NCBI RefSeq assembly: GCF_037975245.1
Contig: NW_027288846.1
Coordinates: 1 to 64,000 of the forward strand
Reading direction: 5' to 3'
Source of the DNA: Apostichopus japonicus
Lineage: Eukaryota > Echinodermata > Holothuroidea > Aspidochirotida > Stichopodidae
Length of the DNA stretch: 64,000 nt
Shown here: positions 52,301 through 64,000 of the stretch, one piece after another
How the letters are laid out: each line of letters opens with the position of its first letter
How positions within the stretch are numbered: the first letter of the stretch is position 1
Made by a program: the position numbers and the translations under genes
The notes under the pieces: generated by a model
Told to the model about the DNA's origin: nothing
The model's input: only the letters and a program-made list of their open reading frames with translations
Database searches by the model: none

Positions 52301-55300
52301 TCATCAGCTCGTACAGTGCGCCGAGCCATCGCGCCACTGTATGGACTGAGATATTAGGCCGATTAACTAACACTTACAGCTCCCCGTGTAGGCACTTGCT
52401 GTAAAAGGTCGGCAAAAGACGTCATCACCCGGGGTTCGAACCACGGATGCAAAAGAGAGTCTCGCTCATCAGCTCGTACAGTGCGCCGAGCCATCGCGCC
52501 ACTGTATGGACTGAGATATTAGGCCGATTAACTAACACTTACAGCTCCCCGTGTAGGCACTTGCTGTAAAAGGTCGGCAAAAGACGTCATCACCCGGGGT
52601 TCGAACCACGGATGCAAAAGAGAGTCTCGCTCATCAGCTCGTACAGTGCGCCGAGCCATCGCGCCACTGTATGGACTGAGATATTAGGCCGATTAACTAA
52701 CACTTACAGCTCCCCGTGTAGGCACTTGCTGTAAAAGGTCGGCAAAAGACGTCATCACCCGGGGTTCGAACCACGGATGCAAAAGAGAGTCTCGCTCATC
52801 AGCTCGTACAGTGCGCCGAGCCATCGCGCCACTGTATGGACTGAGATATTAGGCCGATTAACTAACACTTACAGCTCCCCGTGTAGGCACTTGCTGTAAA
52901 AGGTCGGCAAAAGACGTCATCACCCGGGGTTCGAACCACGGATGCAAAAGAGAGTCTCGCTCATCAGCTCGTACAGTGCGCCGAGCCATCGCGCCACTGT
53001 ATGGACTGAGATATTAGGCCGATTAACTAACACTTACAGCTCCCCGTGTAGGCACTTGCTGTAAAAGGTCGGCAAAAGACGTCATCACCCGGGGTTCGAA
53101 CCACGGATGCAAAAGAGAGTCTCGCTCATCAGCTCGTACAGTGCGCCGAGCCATCGCGCCACTGTATGGACTGAGATATTAGGCCGATTAACTAACACTT
53201 ACAGCTCCCCGTGTAGGCACTTGCTGTAAAAGGTCGGCAAAAGACGTCATCACCCGGGGTTCGAACCACGGATGCAAAAGAGAGTCTCGCTCATCAGCTC
53301 GTACAGTGCGCCGAGCCATCGCGCCACTGTATGGACTGAGATATTAGGCCGATTAACTAACACTTACAGCTCCCCGTGTAGGCACTTGCTGTAAAAGGTC
53401 GGCAAAAGACGTCATCACCCGGGGTTCGAACCACGGATGCAAAAGAGAGTCTCGCTCATCAGCTCGTACAGTGCGCCGAGCCATCGCGCCACTGTATGGA
53501 CTGAGATATTAGGCCGATTAACTAACACTTACAGCTCCCCGTGTAGGCACTTGCTGTAAAAGGTCGGCAAAAGACGTCATCACCCGGGGTTCGAACCACG
53601 GATGCAAAAGAGAGTCTCGCTCATCAGCTCGTACAGTGCGCCGAGCCATCGCGCCACTGTATGGACTGAGATATTAGGCCGATTAACTAACACTTACAGC
53701 TCCCCGTGTAGGCACTTGCTGTAAAAGGTCGGCAAAAGACGTCATCACCCGGGGTTCGAACCACGGATGCAAAAGAGAGTCTCGCTCATCAGCTCGTACA
53801 GTGCGCCGAGCCATCGCGCCACTGTATGGACTGAGATATTAGGCCGATTAACTAACACTTACAGCTCCCCGTGTAGGCACTTGCTGTAAAAGGTCGGCAA
53901 AAGACGTCATCACCCGGGGTTCGAACCACGGATGCAAAAGAGAGTCTCGCTCATCAGCTCGTACAGTGCGCCGAGCCATCGCGCCACTGTATGGACTGAG
54001 ATATTAGGCCGATTAACTAACACTTACAGCTCCCCGTGTAGGCACTTGCTGTAAAAGGTCGGCAAAAGACGTCATCACCCGGGGTTCGAACCACGGATGC
54101 AAAAGAGAGTCTCGCTCATCAGCTCGTACAGTGCGCCGAGCCATCGCGCCACTGTATGGACTGAGATATTAGGCCGATTAACTAACACTTACAGCTCCCC
54201 GTGTAGGCACTTGCTGTAAAAGGTCGGCAAAAGACGTCATCACCCGGGGTTCGAACCACGGATGCAAAAGAGAGTCTCGCTCATCAGCTCGTACAGTGCG
54301 CCGAGCCATCGCGCCACTGTATGGACTGAGATATTAGGCCGATTAACTAACACTTACAGCTCCCCGTGTAGGCACTTGCTGTAAAAGGTCGGCAAAAGAC
54401 GTCATCACCCGGGGTTCGAACCACGGATGCAAAAGAGAGTCTCGCTCATCAGCTCGTACAGTGCGCCGAGCCATCGCGCCACTGTATGGACTGAGATATT
54501 AGGCCGATTAACTAACACTTACAGCTCCCCGTGTAGGCACTTGCTGTAAAAGGTCGGCAAAAGACGTCATCACCCGGGGTTCGAACCACGGATGCAAAAG
54601 AGAGTCTCGCTCATCAGCTCGTACAGTGCGCCGAGCCATCGCGCCACTGTATGGACTGAGATATTAGGCCGATTAACTAACACTTACAGCTCCCCGTGTA
54701 GGCACTTGCTGTAAAAGGTCGGCAAAAGACGTCATCACCCGGGGTTCGAACCACGGATGCAAAAGAGAGTCTCGCTCATCAGCTCGTACAGTGCGCCGAG
54801 CCATCGCGCCACTGTATGGACTGAGATATTAGGCCGATTAACTAACACTTACAGCTCCCCGTGTAGGCACTTGCTGTAAAAGGTCGGCAAAAGACGTCAT
54901 CACCCGGGGTTCGAACCACGGATGCAAAAGAGAGTCTCGCTCATCAGCTCGTACAGTGCGCCGAGCCATCGCGCCACTGTATGGACTGAGATATTAGGCC
55001 GATTAACTAACACTTACAGCTCCCCGTGTAGGCACTTGCTGTAAAAGGTCGGCAAAAGACGTCATCACCCGGGGTTCGAACCACGGATGCAAAAGAGAGT
55101 CTCGCTCATCAGCTCGTACAGTGCGCCGAGCCATCGCGCCACTGTATGGACTGAGATATTAGGCCGATTAACTAACACTTACAGCTCCCCGTGTAGGCAC
55201 TTGCTGTAAAAGGTCGGCAAAAGACGTCATCACCCGGGGTTCGAACCACGGATGCAAAAGAGAGTCTCGCTCATCAGCTCGTACAGTGCGCCGAGCCATC

Positions 55301-58300
55301 GCGCCACTGTATGGACTGAGATATTAGGCCGATTAACTAACACTTACAGCTCCCCGTGTAGGCACTTGCTGTAAAAGGTCGGCAAAAGACGTCATCACCC
55401 GGGGTTCGAACCACGGATGCAAAAGAGAGTCTCGCTCATCAGCTCGTACAGTGCGCCGAGCCATCGCGCCACTGTATGGACTGAGATATTAGGCCGATTA
55501 ACTAACACTTACAGCTCCCCGTGTAGGCACTTGCTGTAAAAGGTCGGCAAAAGACGTCATCACCCGGGGTTCGAACCACGGATGCAAAAGAGAGTCTCGC
55601 TCATCAGCTCGTACAGTGCGCCGAGCCATCGCGCCACTGTATGGACTGAGATATTAGGCCGATTAACTAACACTTACAGCTCCCCGTGTAGGCACTTGCT
55701 GTAAAAGGTCGGCAAAAGACGTCATCACCCGGGGTTCGAACCACGGATGCAAAAGAGAGTCTCGCTCATCAGCTCGTACAGTGCGCCGAGCCATCGCGCC
55801 ACTGTATGGACTGAGATATTAGGCCGATTAACTAACACTTACAGCTCCCCGTGTAGGCACTTGCTGTAAAAGGTCGGCAAAAGACGTCATCACCCGGGGT
55901 TCGAACCACGGATGCAAAAGAGAGTCTCGCTCATCAGCTCGTACAGTGCGCCGAGCCATCGCGCCACTGTATGGACTGAGATATTAGGCCGATTAACTAA
56001 CACTTACAGCTCCCCGTGTAGGCACTTGCTGTAAAAGGTCGGCAAAAGACGTCATCACCCGGGGTTCGAACCACGGATGCAAAAGAGAGTCTCGCTCATC
56101 AGCTCGTACAGTGCGCCGAGCCATCGCGCCACTGTATGGACTGAGATATTAGGCCGATTAACTAACACTTACAGCTCCCCGTGTAGGCACTTGCTGTAAA
56201 AGGTCGGCAAAAGACGTCATCACCCGGGGTTCGAACCACGGATGCAAAAGAGAGTCTCGCTCATCAGCTCGTACAGTGCGCCGAGCCATCGCGCCACTGT
56301 ATGGACTGAGATATTAGGCCGATTAACTAACACTTACAGCTCCCCGTGTAGGCACTTGCTGTAAAAGGTCGGCAAAAGACGTCATCACCCGGGGTTCGAA
56401 CCACGGATGCAAAAGAGAGTCTCGCTCATCAGCTCGTACAGTGCGCCGAGCCATCGCGCCACTGTATGGACTGAGATATTAGGCCGATTAACTAACACTT
56501 ACAGCTCCCCGTGTAGGCACTTGCTGTAAAAGGTCGGCAAAAGACGTCATCACCCGGGGTTCGAACCACGGATGCAAAAGAGAGTCTCGCTCATCAGCTC
56601 GTACAGTGCGCCGAGCCATCGCGCCACTGTATGGACTGAGATATTAGGCCGATTAACTAACACTTACAGCTCCCCGTGTAGGCACTTGCTGTAAAAGGTC
56701 GGCAAAAGACGTCATCACCCGGGGTTCGAACCACGGATGCAAAAGAGAGTCTCGCTCATCAGCTCGTACAGTGCGCCGAGCCATCGCGCCACTGTATGGA
56801 CTGAGATATTAGGCCGATTAACTAACACTTACAGCTCCCCGTGTAGGCACTTGCTGTAAAAGGTCGGCAAAAGACGTCATCACCCGGGGTTCGAACCACG
56901 GATGCAAAAGAGAGTCTCGCTCATCAGCTCGTACAGTGCGCCGAGCCATCGCGCCACTGTATGGACTGAGATATTAGGCCGATTAACTAACACTTACAGC
57001 TCCCCGTGTAGGCACTTGCTGTAAAAGGTCGGCAAAAGACGTCATCACCCGGGGTTCGAACCACGGATGCAAAAGAGAGTCTCGCTCATCAGCTCGTACA
57101 GTGCGCCGAGCCATCGCGCCACTGTATGGACTGAGATATTAGGCCGATTAACTAACACTTACAGCTCCCCGTGTAGGCACTTGCTGTAAAAGGTCGGCAA
57201 AAGACGTCATCACCCGGGGTTCGAACCACGGATGCAAAAGAGAGTCTCGCTCATCAGCTCGTACAGTGCGCCGAGCCATCGCGCCACTGTATGGACTGAG
57301 ATATTAGGCCGATTAACTAACACTTACAGCTCCCCGTGTAGGCACTTGCTGTAAAAGGTCGGCAAAAGACGTCATCACCCGGGGTTCGAACCACGGATGC
57401 AAAAGAGAGTCTCGCTCATCAGCTCGTACAGTGCGCCGAGCCATCGCGCCACTGTATGGACTGAGATATTAGGCCGATTAACTAACACTTACAGCTCCCC
57501 GTGTAGGCACTTGCTGTAAAAGGTCGGCAAAAGACGTCATCACCCGGGGTTCGAACCACGGATGCAAAAGAGAGTCTCGCTCATCAGCTCGTACAGTGCG
57601 CCGAGCCATCGCGCCACTGTATGGACTGAGATATTAGGCCGATTAACTAACACTTACAGCTCCCCGTGTAGGCACTTGCTGTAAAAGGTCGGCAAAAGAC
57701 GTCATCACCCGGGGTTCGAACCACGGATGCAAAAGAGAGTCTCGCTCATCAGCTCGTACAGTGCGCCGAGCCATCGCGCCACTGTATGGACTGAGATATT
57801 AGGCCGATTAACTAACACTTACAGCTCCCCGTGTAGGCACTTGCTGTAAAAGGTCGGCAAAAGACGTCATCACCCGGGGTTCGAACCACGGATGCAAAAG
57901 AGAGTCTCGCTCATCAGCTCGTACAGTGCGCCGAGCCATCGCGCCACTGTATGGACTGAGATATTAGGCCGATTAACTAACACTTACAGCTCCCCGTGTA
58001 GGCACTTGCTGTAAAAGGTCGGCAAAAGACGTCATCACCCGGGGTTCGAACCACGGATGCAAAAGAGAGTCTCGCTCATCAGCTCGTACAGTGCGCCGAG
58101 CCATCGCGCCACTGTATGGACTGAGATATTAGGCCGATTAACTAACACTTACAGCTCCCCGTGTAGGCACTTGCTGTAAAAGGTCGGCAAAAGACGTCAT
58201 CACCCGGGGTTCGAACCACGGATGCAAAAGAGAGTCTCGCTCATCAGCTCGTACAGTGCGCCGAGCCATCGCGCCACTGTATGGACTGAGATATTAGGCC

Positions 58301-61300
58301 GATTAACTAACACTTACAGCTCCCCGTGTAGGCACTTGCTGTAAAAGGTCGGCAAAAGACGTCATCACCCGGGGTTCGAACCACGGATGCAAAAGAGAGT
58401 CTCGCTCATCAGCTCGTACAGTGCGCCGAGCCATCGCGCCACTGTATGGACTGAGATATTAGGCCGATTAACTAACACTTACAGCTCCCCGTGTAGGCAC
58501 TTGCTGTAAAAGGTCGGCAAAAGACGTCATCACCCGGGGTTCGAACCACGGATGCAAAAGAGAGTCTCGCTCATCAGCTCGTACAGTGCGCCGAGCCATC
58601 GCGCCACTGTATGGACTGAGATATTAGGCCGATTAACTAACACTTACAGCTCCCCGTGTAGGCACTTGCTGTAAAAGGTCGGCAAAAGACGTCATCACCC
58701 GGGGTTCGAACCACGGATGCAAAAGAGAGTCTCGCTCATCAGCTCGTACAGTGCGCCGAGCCATCGCGCCACTGTATGGACTGAGATCTTAGGCCGATTA
58801 ACTAACACTTACAGCTCCCCGTGTAGGCACTTGCTGTAAAAGGTCGGCAAAAGACGTCATCACCCGGGGTTCGAACCACGGATGCAAAAGAGAGTCTCGC
58901 TCATCAGCTCGTACAGTGCGCCGAGCCATCGCGCCACTGTATGGACTGAGATCTTAGGCCGATTAACTAACACTTACAGCTCCCCGTGTAGGCACTTGCT
59001 GTAAAAGGTCGGCAAAAGACGTCATCACCCGGGGTTCGAACCACGGATGCAAAAGAGAGTCTCGCTCATCAGCTCGTACAGTGCGCCGAGCCATCGCGCC
59101 ACTGTATGGACTGAGATCTTAGGCCGATTAACTAACACTTACAGCTCCCCGTGTAGGCACTTGCTGTAAAAGGTCGGCAAAAGACGTCATCACCCGGGGT
59201 TCGAACCACGGATGCAAAAGAGAGTCTCGCTCATCAGCTCGTACAGTGCGCCGAGCCATCGCGCCACTGTATGGACTGAGATATTAGGCCGATTAACTAA
59301 CACTTACAGCTCCCCGTGTAGGCACTTGCTGTAAAAGGTCGGCAAAAGACGTCATCACCCGGGGTTCGAACCACGGATGCAAAAGAGAGTCTCGCTCATC
59401 AGCTCGTACAGTGCGCCGAGCCATCGCGCCACTGTATGGACTGAGATATTAGGCCGATTAACTAACACTTACAGCTCCCCGTGTAGGCACTTGCTGTAAA
59501 AGGTCGGCAAAAGACGTCATCACCCGGGGTTCGAACCACGGATGCAAAAGAGAGTCTCGCTCATCAGCTCGTACAGTGCGCCGAGCCATCGCGCCACTGT
59601 ATGGACTGAGATATTAGGCCGATTAACTAACACTTACAGCTCCCCGTGTAGGCACTTGCTGTAAAAGGTCGGCAAAAGACGTCATCACCCGGGGTTCGAA
59701 CCACGGATGCAAAAGAGAGTCTCGCTCATCAGCTCGTACAGTGCGCCGAGCCATCGCGCCACTGTATGGACTGAGATATTAGGCCGATTAACTAACACTT
59801 ACAGCTCCCCGTGTAGGCACTTGCTGTAAAAGGTCGGCAAAAGACGTCATCACCCGGGGTTCGAACCACGGATGCAAAAGAGAGTCTCGCTCATCAGCTC
59901 GTACAGTGCGCCGAGCCATCGCGCCACTGTATGGACTGAGATATTAGGCCGATTAACTAACACTTACAGCTCCCCGTGTAGGCACTTGCTGTAAAAGGTC
60001 GGCAAAAGACGTCATCACCCGGGGTTCGAACCACGGATGCAAAAGAGAGTCTCGCTCATCAGCTCGTACAGTGCGCCGAGCCATCGCGCCACTGTATGGA
60101 CTGAGATATTAGGCCGATTAACTAACACTTACAGCTCCCCGTGTAGGCACTTGCTGTAAAAGGTCGGCAAAAGACGTCATCACCCGGGGTTCGAACCACG
60201 GATGCAAAAGAGAGTCTCGCTCATCAGCTCGTACAGTGCGCCGAGCCATCGCGCCACTGTATGGACTGAGATATTAGGCCGATTAACTAACACTTACAGC
60301 TCCCCGTGTAGGCACTTGCTGTAAAAGGTCGGCAAAAGACGTCATCACCCGGGGTTCGAACCACGGATGCAAAAGAGAGTCTCGCTCATCAGCTCGTACA
60401 GTGCGCCGAGCCATCGCGCCACTGTATGGACTGAGATATTAGGCCGATTAACTAACACTTACAGCTCCCCGTGTAGGCACTTGCTGTAAAAGGTCGGCAA
60501 AAGACGTCATCACCCGGGGTTCGAACCACGGATGCAAAAGAGAGTCTCGCTCATCAGCTCGTACAGTGCGCCGAGCCATCGCGCCACTGTATGGACTGAG
60601 ATATTAGGCCGATTAACTAACACTTACAGCTCCCCGTGTAGGCACTTGCTGTAAAAGGTCGGCAAAAGACGTCATCACCCGGGGTTCGAACCACGGATGC
60701 AAAAGAGAGTCTCGCTCATCAGCTCGTACAGTGCGCCGAGCCATCGCGCCACTGTATGGACTGAGATATTAGGCCGATTAACTAACACTTACAGCTCCCC
60801 GTGTAGGCACTTGCTGTAAAAGGTCGGCAAAAGACGTCATCACCCGGGGTTCGAACCACGGATGCAAAAGAGAGTCTCGCTCATCAGCTCGTACAGTGCG
60901 CCGAGCCATCGCGCCACTGTATGGACTGAGATATTAGGCCGATTAACTAACACTTACAGCTCCCCGTGTAGGCACTTGCTGTAAAAGGTCGGCAAAAGAC
61001 GTCATCACCCGGGGTTCGAACCACGGATGCAAAAGAGAGTCTCGCTCATCAGCTCGTACAGTGCGCCGAGCCATCGCGCCACTGTATGGACTGAGATATT
61101 AGGCCGATTAACTAACACTTACAGCTCCCCGTGTAGGCACTTGCTGTAAAAGGTCGGCAAAAGACGTCATCACCCGGGGTTCGAACCACGGATGCAAAAG
61201 AGAGTCTCGCTCATCAGCTCGTACAGTGCGCCGAGCCATCGCGCCACTGTATGGACTGAGATATTAGGCCGATTAACTAACACTTACAGCTCCCCGTGTA

Positions 61301-62365
61301 GGCACTTGCTGTAAAAGGTCGGCAAAAGACGTCATCACCCGGGGTTCGAACCACGGATGCAAAAGAGAGTCTCGCTCATCAGCTCGTACAGTGCGCCGAG
61401 CCATCGCGCCACTGTATGGACTGAGATATTAGGCCGATTAACTAACACTTACAGCTCCCCGTGTAGGCACTTGCTGTAAAAGGTCGGCAAAAGACGTCAT
61501 CACCCGGGGTTCGAACCACGGATGCAAAAGAGAGTCTCGCTCATCAGCTCGTACAGTGCGCCGAGCCATCGCGCCACTGTATGGACTGAGATATTAGGCC
61601 GATTAACTAACACTTACAGCTCCCCGTGTAGGCACTTGCTGTAAAAGGTCGGCAAAAGACGTCATCACCCGGGGTTCGAACCACGGATGCAAAAGAGAGT
61701 CTCGCTCATCAGCTCGTACAGTGCGCCGAGCCATCGCGCCACTGTATGGACTGAGATATTAGGCCGATTAACTAACACTTACAGCTCCCCGTGTAGGCAC
61801 TTGCTGTAAAAGGTCGGCAAAAGACGTCATCACCCGGGGTTCGAACCACGGATGCAAAAGAGAGTCTCGCTCATCAGCTCGTACAGTGCGCCGAGCCATC
61901 GCGCCACTGTATGGACTGAGATATTAGGCCGATTAACTAACACTTACAGCTCCCCGTGTAGGCACTTGCTGTAAAAGGTCGGCAAAAGACGTCATCACCC
62001 GGGGTTCGAACCACGGATGCAAAAGAGAGTCTCGCTCATCAGCTCGTACAGTGCGCCGAGCCATCGCGCCACTGTATGGACTGAGATATTAGGCCGATTA
62101 ACTAACACTTACAGCTCCCCGTGTAGGCACTTGCTGTAAAAGGTCGGCAAAAGACGTCATCACCCGGGGTTCGAACCACGGATGCAAAAGAGAGTCTCGC
62201 TCATCAGCTCGTACAGTGCGCCGAGCCATCGCGCCACTGTATGGACTGAGATATTAGGCCGATTAACTAACACTTACAGCTCCCCGTGTAGGCACTTGCT
62301 GTAAAAGGTCGGCAAAAGACGTCATCACCCGGGGTTCGAACCACGGATGCAAAAGAGAGTCTCGC
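49000..62365. repeat. array segment VI: 81 units with T71C, right copy of segment II
   Basis: From the C at 49070 to the C at 62271 every unit carries T71C. The A53C triplet and the right edge of the block (first T at 62436) are each offset from their left counterparts by exactly 43,228 bp. This copy has one unit fewer at its left end, where the junction indels occur. From 49331 on it appears identical to the sequence from 6103. Confidence 0.95.
58736..59230. repeat. A53C triplet, right copy (units 357-359)
   Basis: Three consecutive units read gagatctt, with C at 58788, 58953 and 59118, again 19 units before the end of a T71C block. Each lies 43,228 bp after its left partner (15560, 15725, 15890). 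Like them it carries an AGATCT site. Confidence 0.95.
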
Positions 62366-64000
62366 TCATCAGCTCGTACAGTGCGCCGAGCCATCGCGCC
62401 ACTGTATGGACTGAGATATTAGGCCGATTAACTAATACTTACAGCTCCCCGTGTAGGCACTTGCTGTAAAAGGTCGGCAAAAGACGTCATCACCCGGGGT
62501 TCGAACCACGGATGCAAAAGAGAGTCTCGCTCATCAGCTCGTACAGTGCGCCGAGCCATCGCGCCACTGTATGGACTGAGATATTAGGCCGATTAACTAA
62601 TACTTACAGCTCCCCGTGTAGGCACTTGCTGTAAAAGGTCGGCAAAAGACGTCATCACCCGGGGTTCGAACCACGGATGCAAAAGAGAGTCTCGCTCATC
62701 AGCTCGTACAGTGCGCCGAGCCATCGCGCCACTGTATGGACTGAGATATTAGGCCGATTAACTAATACTTACAGCTCCCCGTGTAGGCACTTGCTGTAAA
62801 AGGTCGGCAAAAGACGTCATCACCCGGGGTTCGAACCACGGATGCAAAAGAGAGTCTCGCTCATCAGCTCGTACAGTGCGCCGAGCCATCGCGCCACTGT
62901 ATGGACTGAGATATTAGGCCGATTAACTAATACTTACAGCTCCCCGTGTAGGCACTTGCTGTAAAAGGTCGGCAAAAGACGTCATCACCCGGGGTTCGAA
63001 CCACGGATGCAAAAGAGAGTCTCGCTCATCAGCTCGTACAGTGCGCCGAGCCATCGCGCCACTGTATGGACTGAGATATTAGGCCGATTAACTAATACTT
63101 ACAGCTCCCCGTGTAGGCACTTGCTGTAAAAGGTCGGCAAAAGACGTCATCACCCGGGGTTCGAACCACGGATGCAAAAGAGAGTCTCGCTCATCAGCTC
63201 GTACAGTGCGCCGAGCCATCGCGCCACTGTATGGACTGAGATATTAGGCCGATTAACTAATACTTACAGCTCCCCGTGTAGGCACTTGCTGTAAAAGGTC
63301 GGCAAAAGACGTCATCACCCGGGGTTCGAACCACGGATGCAAAAGAGAGTCTCGCTCATCAGCTCGTACAGTGCGCCGAGCCATCGCGCCACTGTATGGA
63401 CTGAGATATTAGGCCGATTAACTAATACTTACAGCTCCCCGTGTAGGCACTTGCTGTAAAAGGTCGGCAAAAGACGTCATCACCCGGGGTTCGAACCACG
63501 GATGCAAAAGAGAGTCTCGCTCATCAGCTCGTACAGTGCGCCGAGCCATCGCGCCACTGTATGGACTGAGATATTAGGCCGATTAACTAATACTTACAGC
63601 TCCCCGTGTAGGCACTTGCTGTAAAAGGTCGGCAAAAGACGTCATCACCCGGGGTTCGAACCACGGATGCAAAAGAGAGTCTCGCTCATCAGCTCGTACA
63701 GTGCGCCGAGCCATCGCGCCACTGTATGGACTGAGATATTAGGCCGATTAACTAATACTTACAGCTCCCCGTGTAGGCACTTGCTGTAAAAGGTCGGCAA
63801 AAGACGTCATCACCCGGGGTTCGAACCACGGATGCAAAAGAGAGTCTCGCTCATCAGCTCGTACAGTGCGCCGAGCCATCGCGCCACTGTATGGACTGAG
63901 ATATTAGGCCGATTAACTAATACTTACAGCTCCCCGTGTAGGCACTTGCTGTAAAAGGTCGGCAAAAGACGTCATCACCCGGGGTTCGAACCACGGATGC
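62366..64000. repeat. array segment VII: base-type units to the window end
   Basis: Units 379-387 and the first 150 bp of unit 388 carry T71 and A28, matching the start of segment III at the 43,228-bp offset. The array continues past the window, so nothing can be said of its end. Confidence 0.93.

Larger units (their letters stand above)
1..64000. repeat. 165-bp satellite array, about 388 head-to-tail units, both ends open
   Basis: A 165-bp unit opening with 'tcatcagctc' repeats without spacer or inversion across the whole window. The text repeats every 660 bases (4 units). The 18 indels I located sum to -5, which accounts exactly for the window ending at unit position 150 of unit 388. Most neighbouring units look identical. 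Composition is 45 C and 42 G of 165 (52.7% G+C). All six frames are closed in the intact unit even though 165 is a multiple of 3, so there is no long ORF. A satellite of near-nucleosomal monomer length suggests eukaryotic heterochromatin, which is inference. Neither array edge is in the window, so flanking context and chromosomal position are unknown. The alternative is a partly artificial array from assembly of a collapsed or expanded repeat. Confidence 0.98.
49331..64000. repeat. second-order repeat, right copy (truncated by the window)
   Basis: This is the collinear partner of 6103-20772. I see no difference between them over 14,670 bp, but because most units are identical the informative sites are few: the A53C triplet and the T71C right boundary. 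Confidence 0.88.

Noticed and set aside
1-64000. CRISPR array
   Set aside because: The repeats abut directly with no variable spacers, and the 165-bp period is far too long and uniform.
1-64000. 5S rRNA or spliced-leader gene tandem array
   Set aside because: The unit shows no 5S internal control region and no recognisable leader or Sm-site arrangement; only a lone donor-like GTAAGT occurs.
1-64000. Telomeric repeats, transposon ends or rDNA spacer
   Set aside because: No short telomeric motif, terminal inverted repeat, LTR, target-site duplication or rRNA sequence was seen anywhere in the window.

Overview
The window is one uninterrupted tandem repeat. A monomer of 165 bp repeats head to tail, always in the same orientation, from base 1 to base 64000: 387 units plus 150 bp of a 388th. 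I see no unique sequence, no insertion, no gene and no edge of the array. I found 18 indels totalling a net -5 bases, and 387 x 165 + 150 - 5 = 64000, so the unit numbering is internally checked. Nearly all units read as identical. The exceptions are six kinds of single-base change that occur in runs of neighbouring units, a few isolated changes, and two zones rich in indels. Repeat length, copy number and lack of coding content indicate eukaryotic satellite DNA (centromeric, pericentromeric, subtelomeric or other heterochromatin). Species cannot be told. The monomer is 52.7% G+C and is not depleted in CpG (13 observed, about 11.5 expected).

Unit coordinates below start at the 'tcatcagctc' that opens base 1. 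Landmarks are: hairpin H1 at unit 12-41; a splice-motif-like stretch at 61-79; hairpin H2 at 74-104; AatII-type GACGTC at 118-123; hairpin H3 at 129-146 around the palindrome ggttcgaacc; and a purine run at 151-159. Read on the minus strand across the unit boundary, H1 and H3 carry a degenerate tRNA-like A box, D arm and B box. The monomer may therefore descend from a tRNA or a tRNA-derived SINE, but the cloverleaf is broken and an internal TTTT is present.

Layout: 1-5607 is units 1-34, base type with 8 indels. 5608-19137 is 82 units with T71C, containing a triplet with A53C. 19138-26067 is 42 base-type units. 26068-32997 is 42 units with A28G. 32998-48999 is 97 base-type units, including two copies of a 3-unit A158G cluster 19 units apart and a C95A pair, and ending in an indel-rich junction at 48671-49330. 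49000-62365 is 81 units with T71C and the same A53C triplet. 62366-64000 is base type again.

The main structural result is a second-order repeat. The T71C block with its A53C triplet and its right-hand edge recurs at an exact offset of 43,228 bp (262 units minus 2 bp), so 49331-64000 appears to repeat 6103-20772. A second, local duplication has an offset of 3,134 bp (19 units minus 1 bp). The array looks very recently amplified or homogenised, or in part created by assembly. No protein-coding gene, functional RNA gene, CRISPR array or mobile element is supported. Reading was by eye, so isolated substitutions could have been missed.
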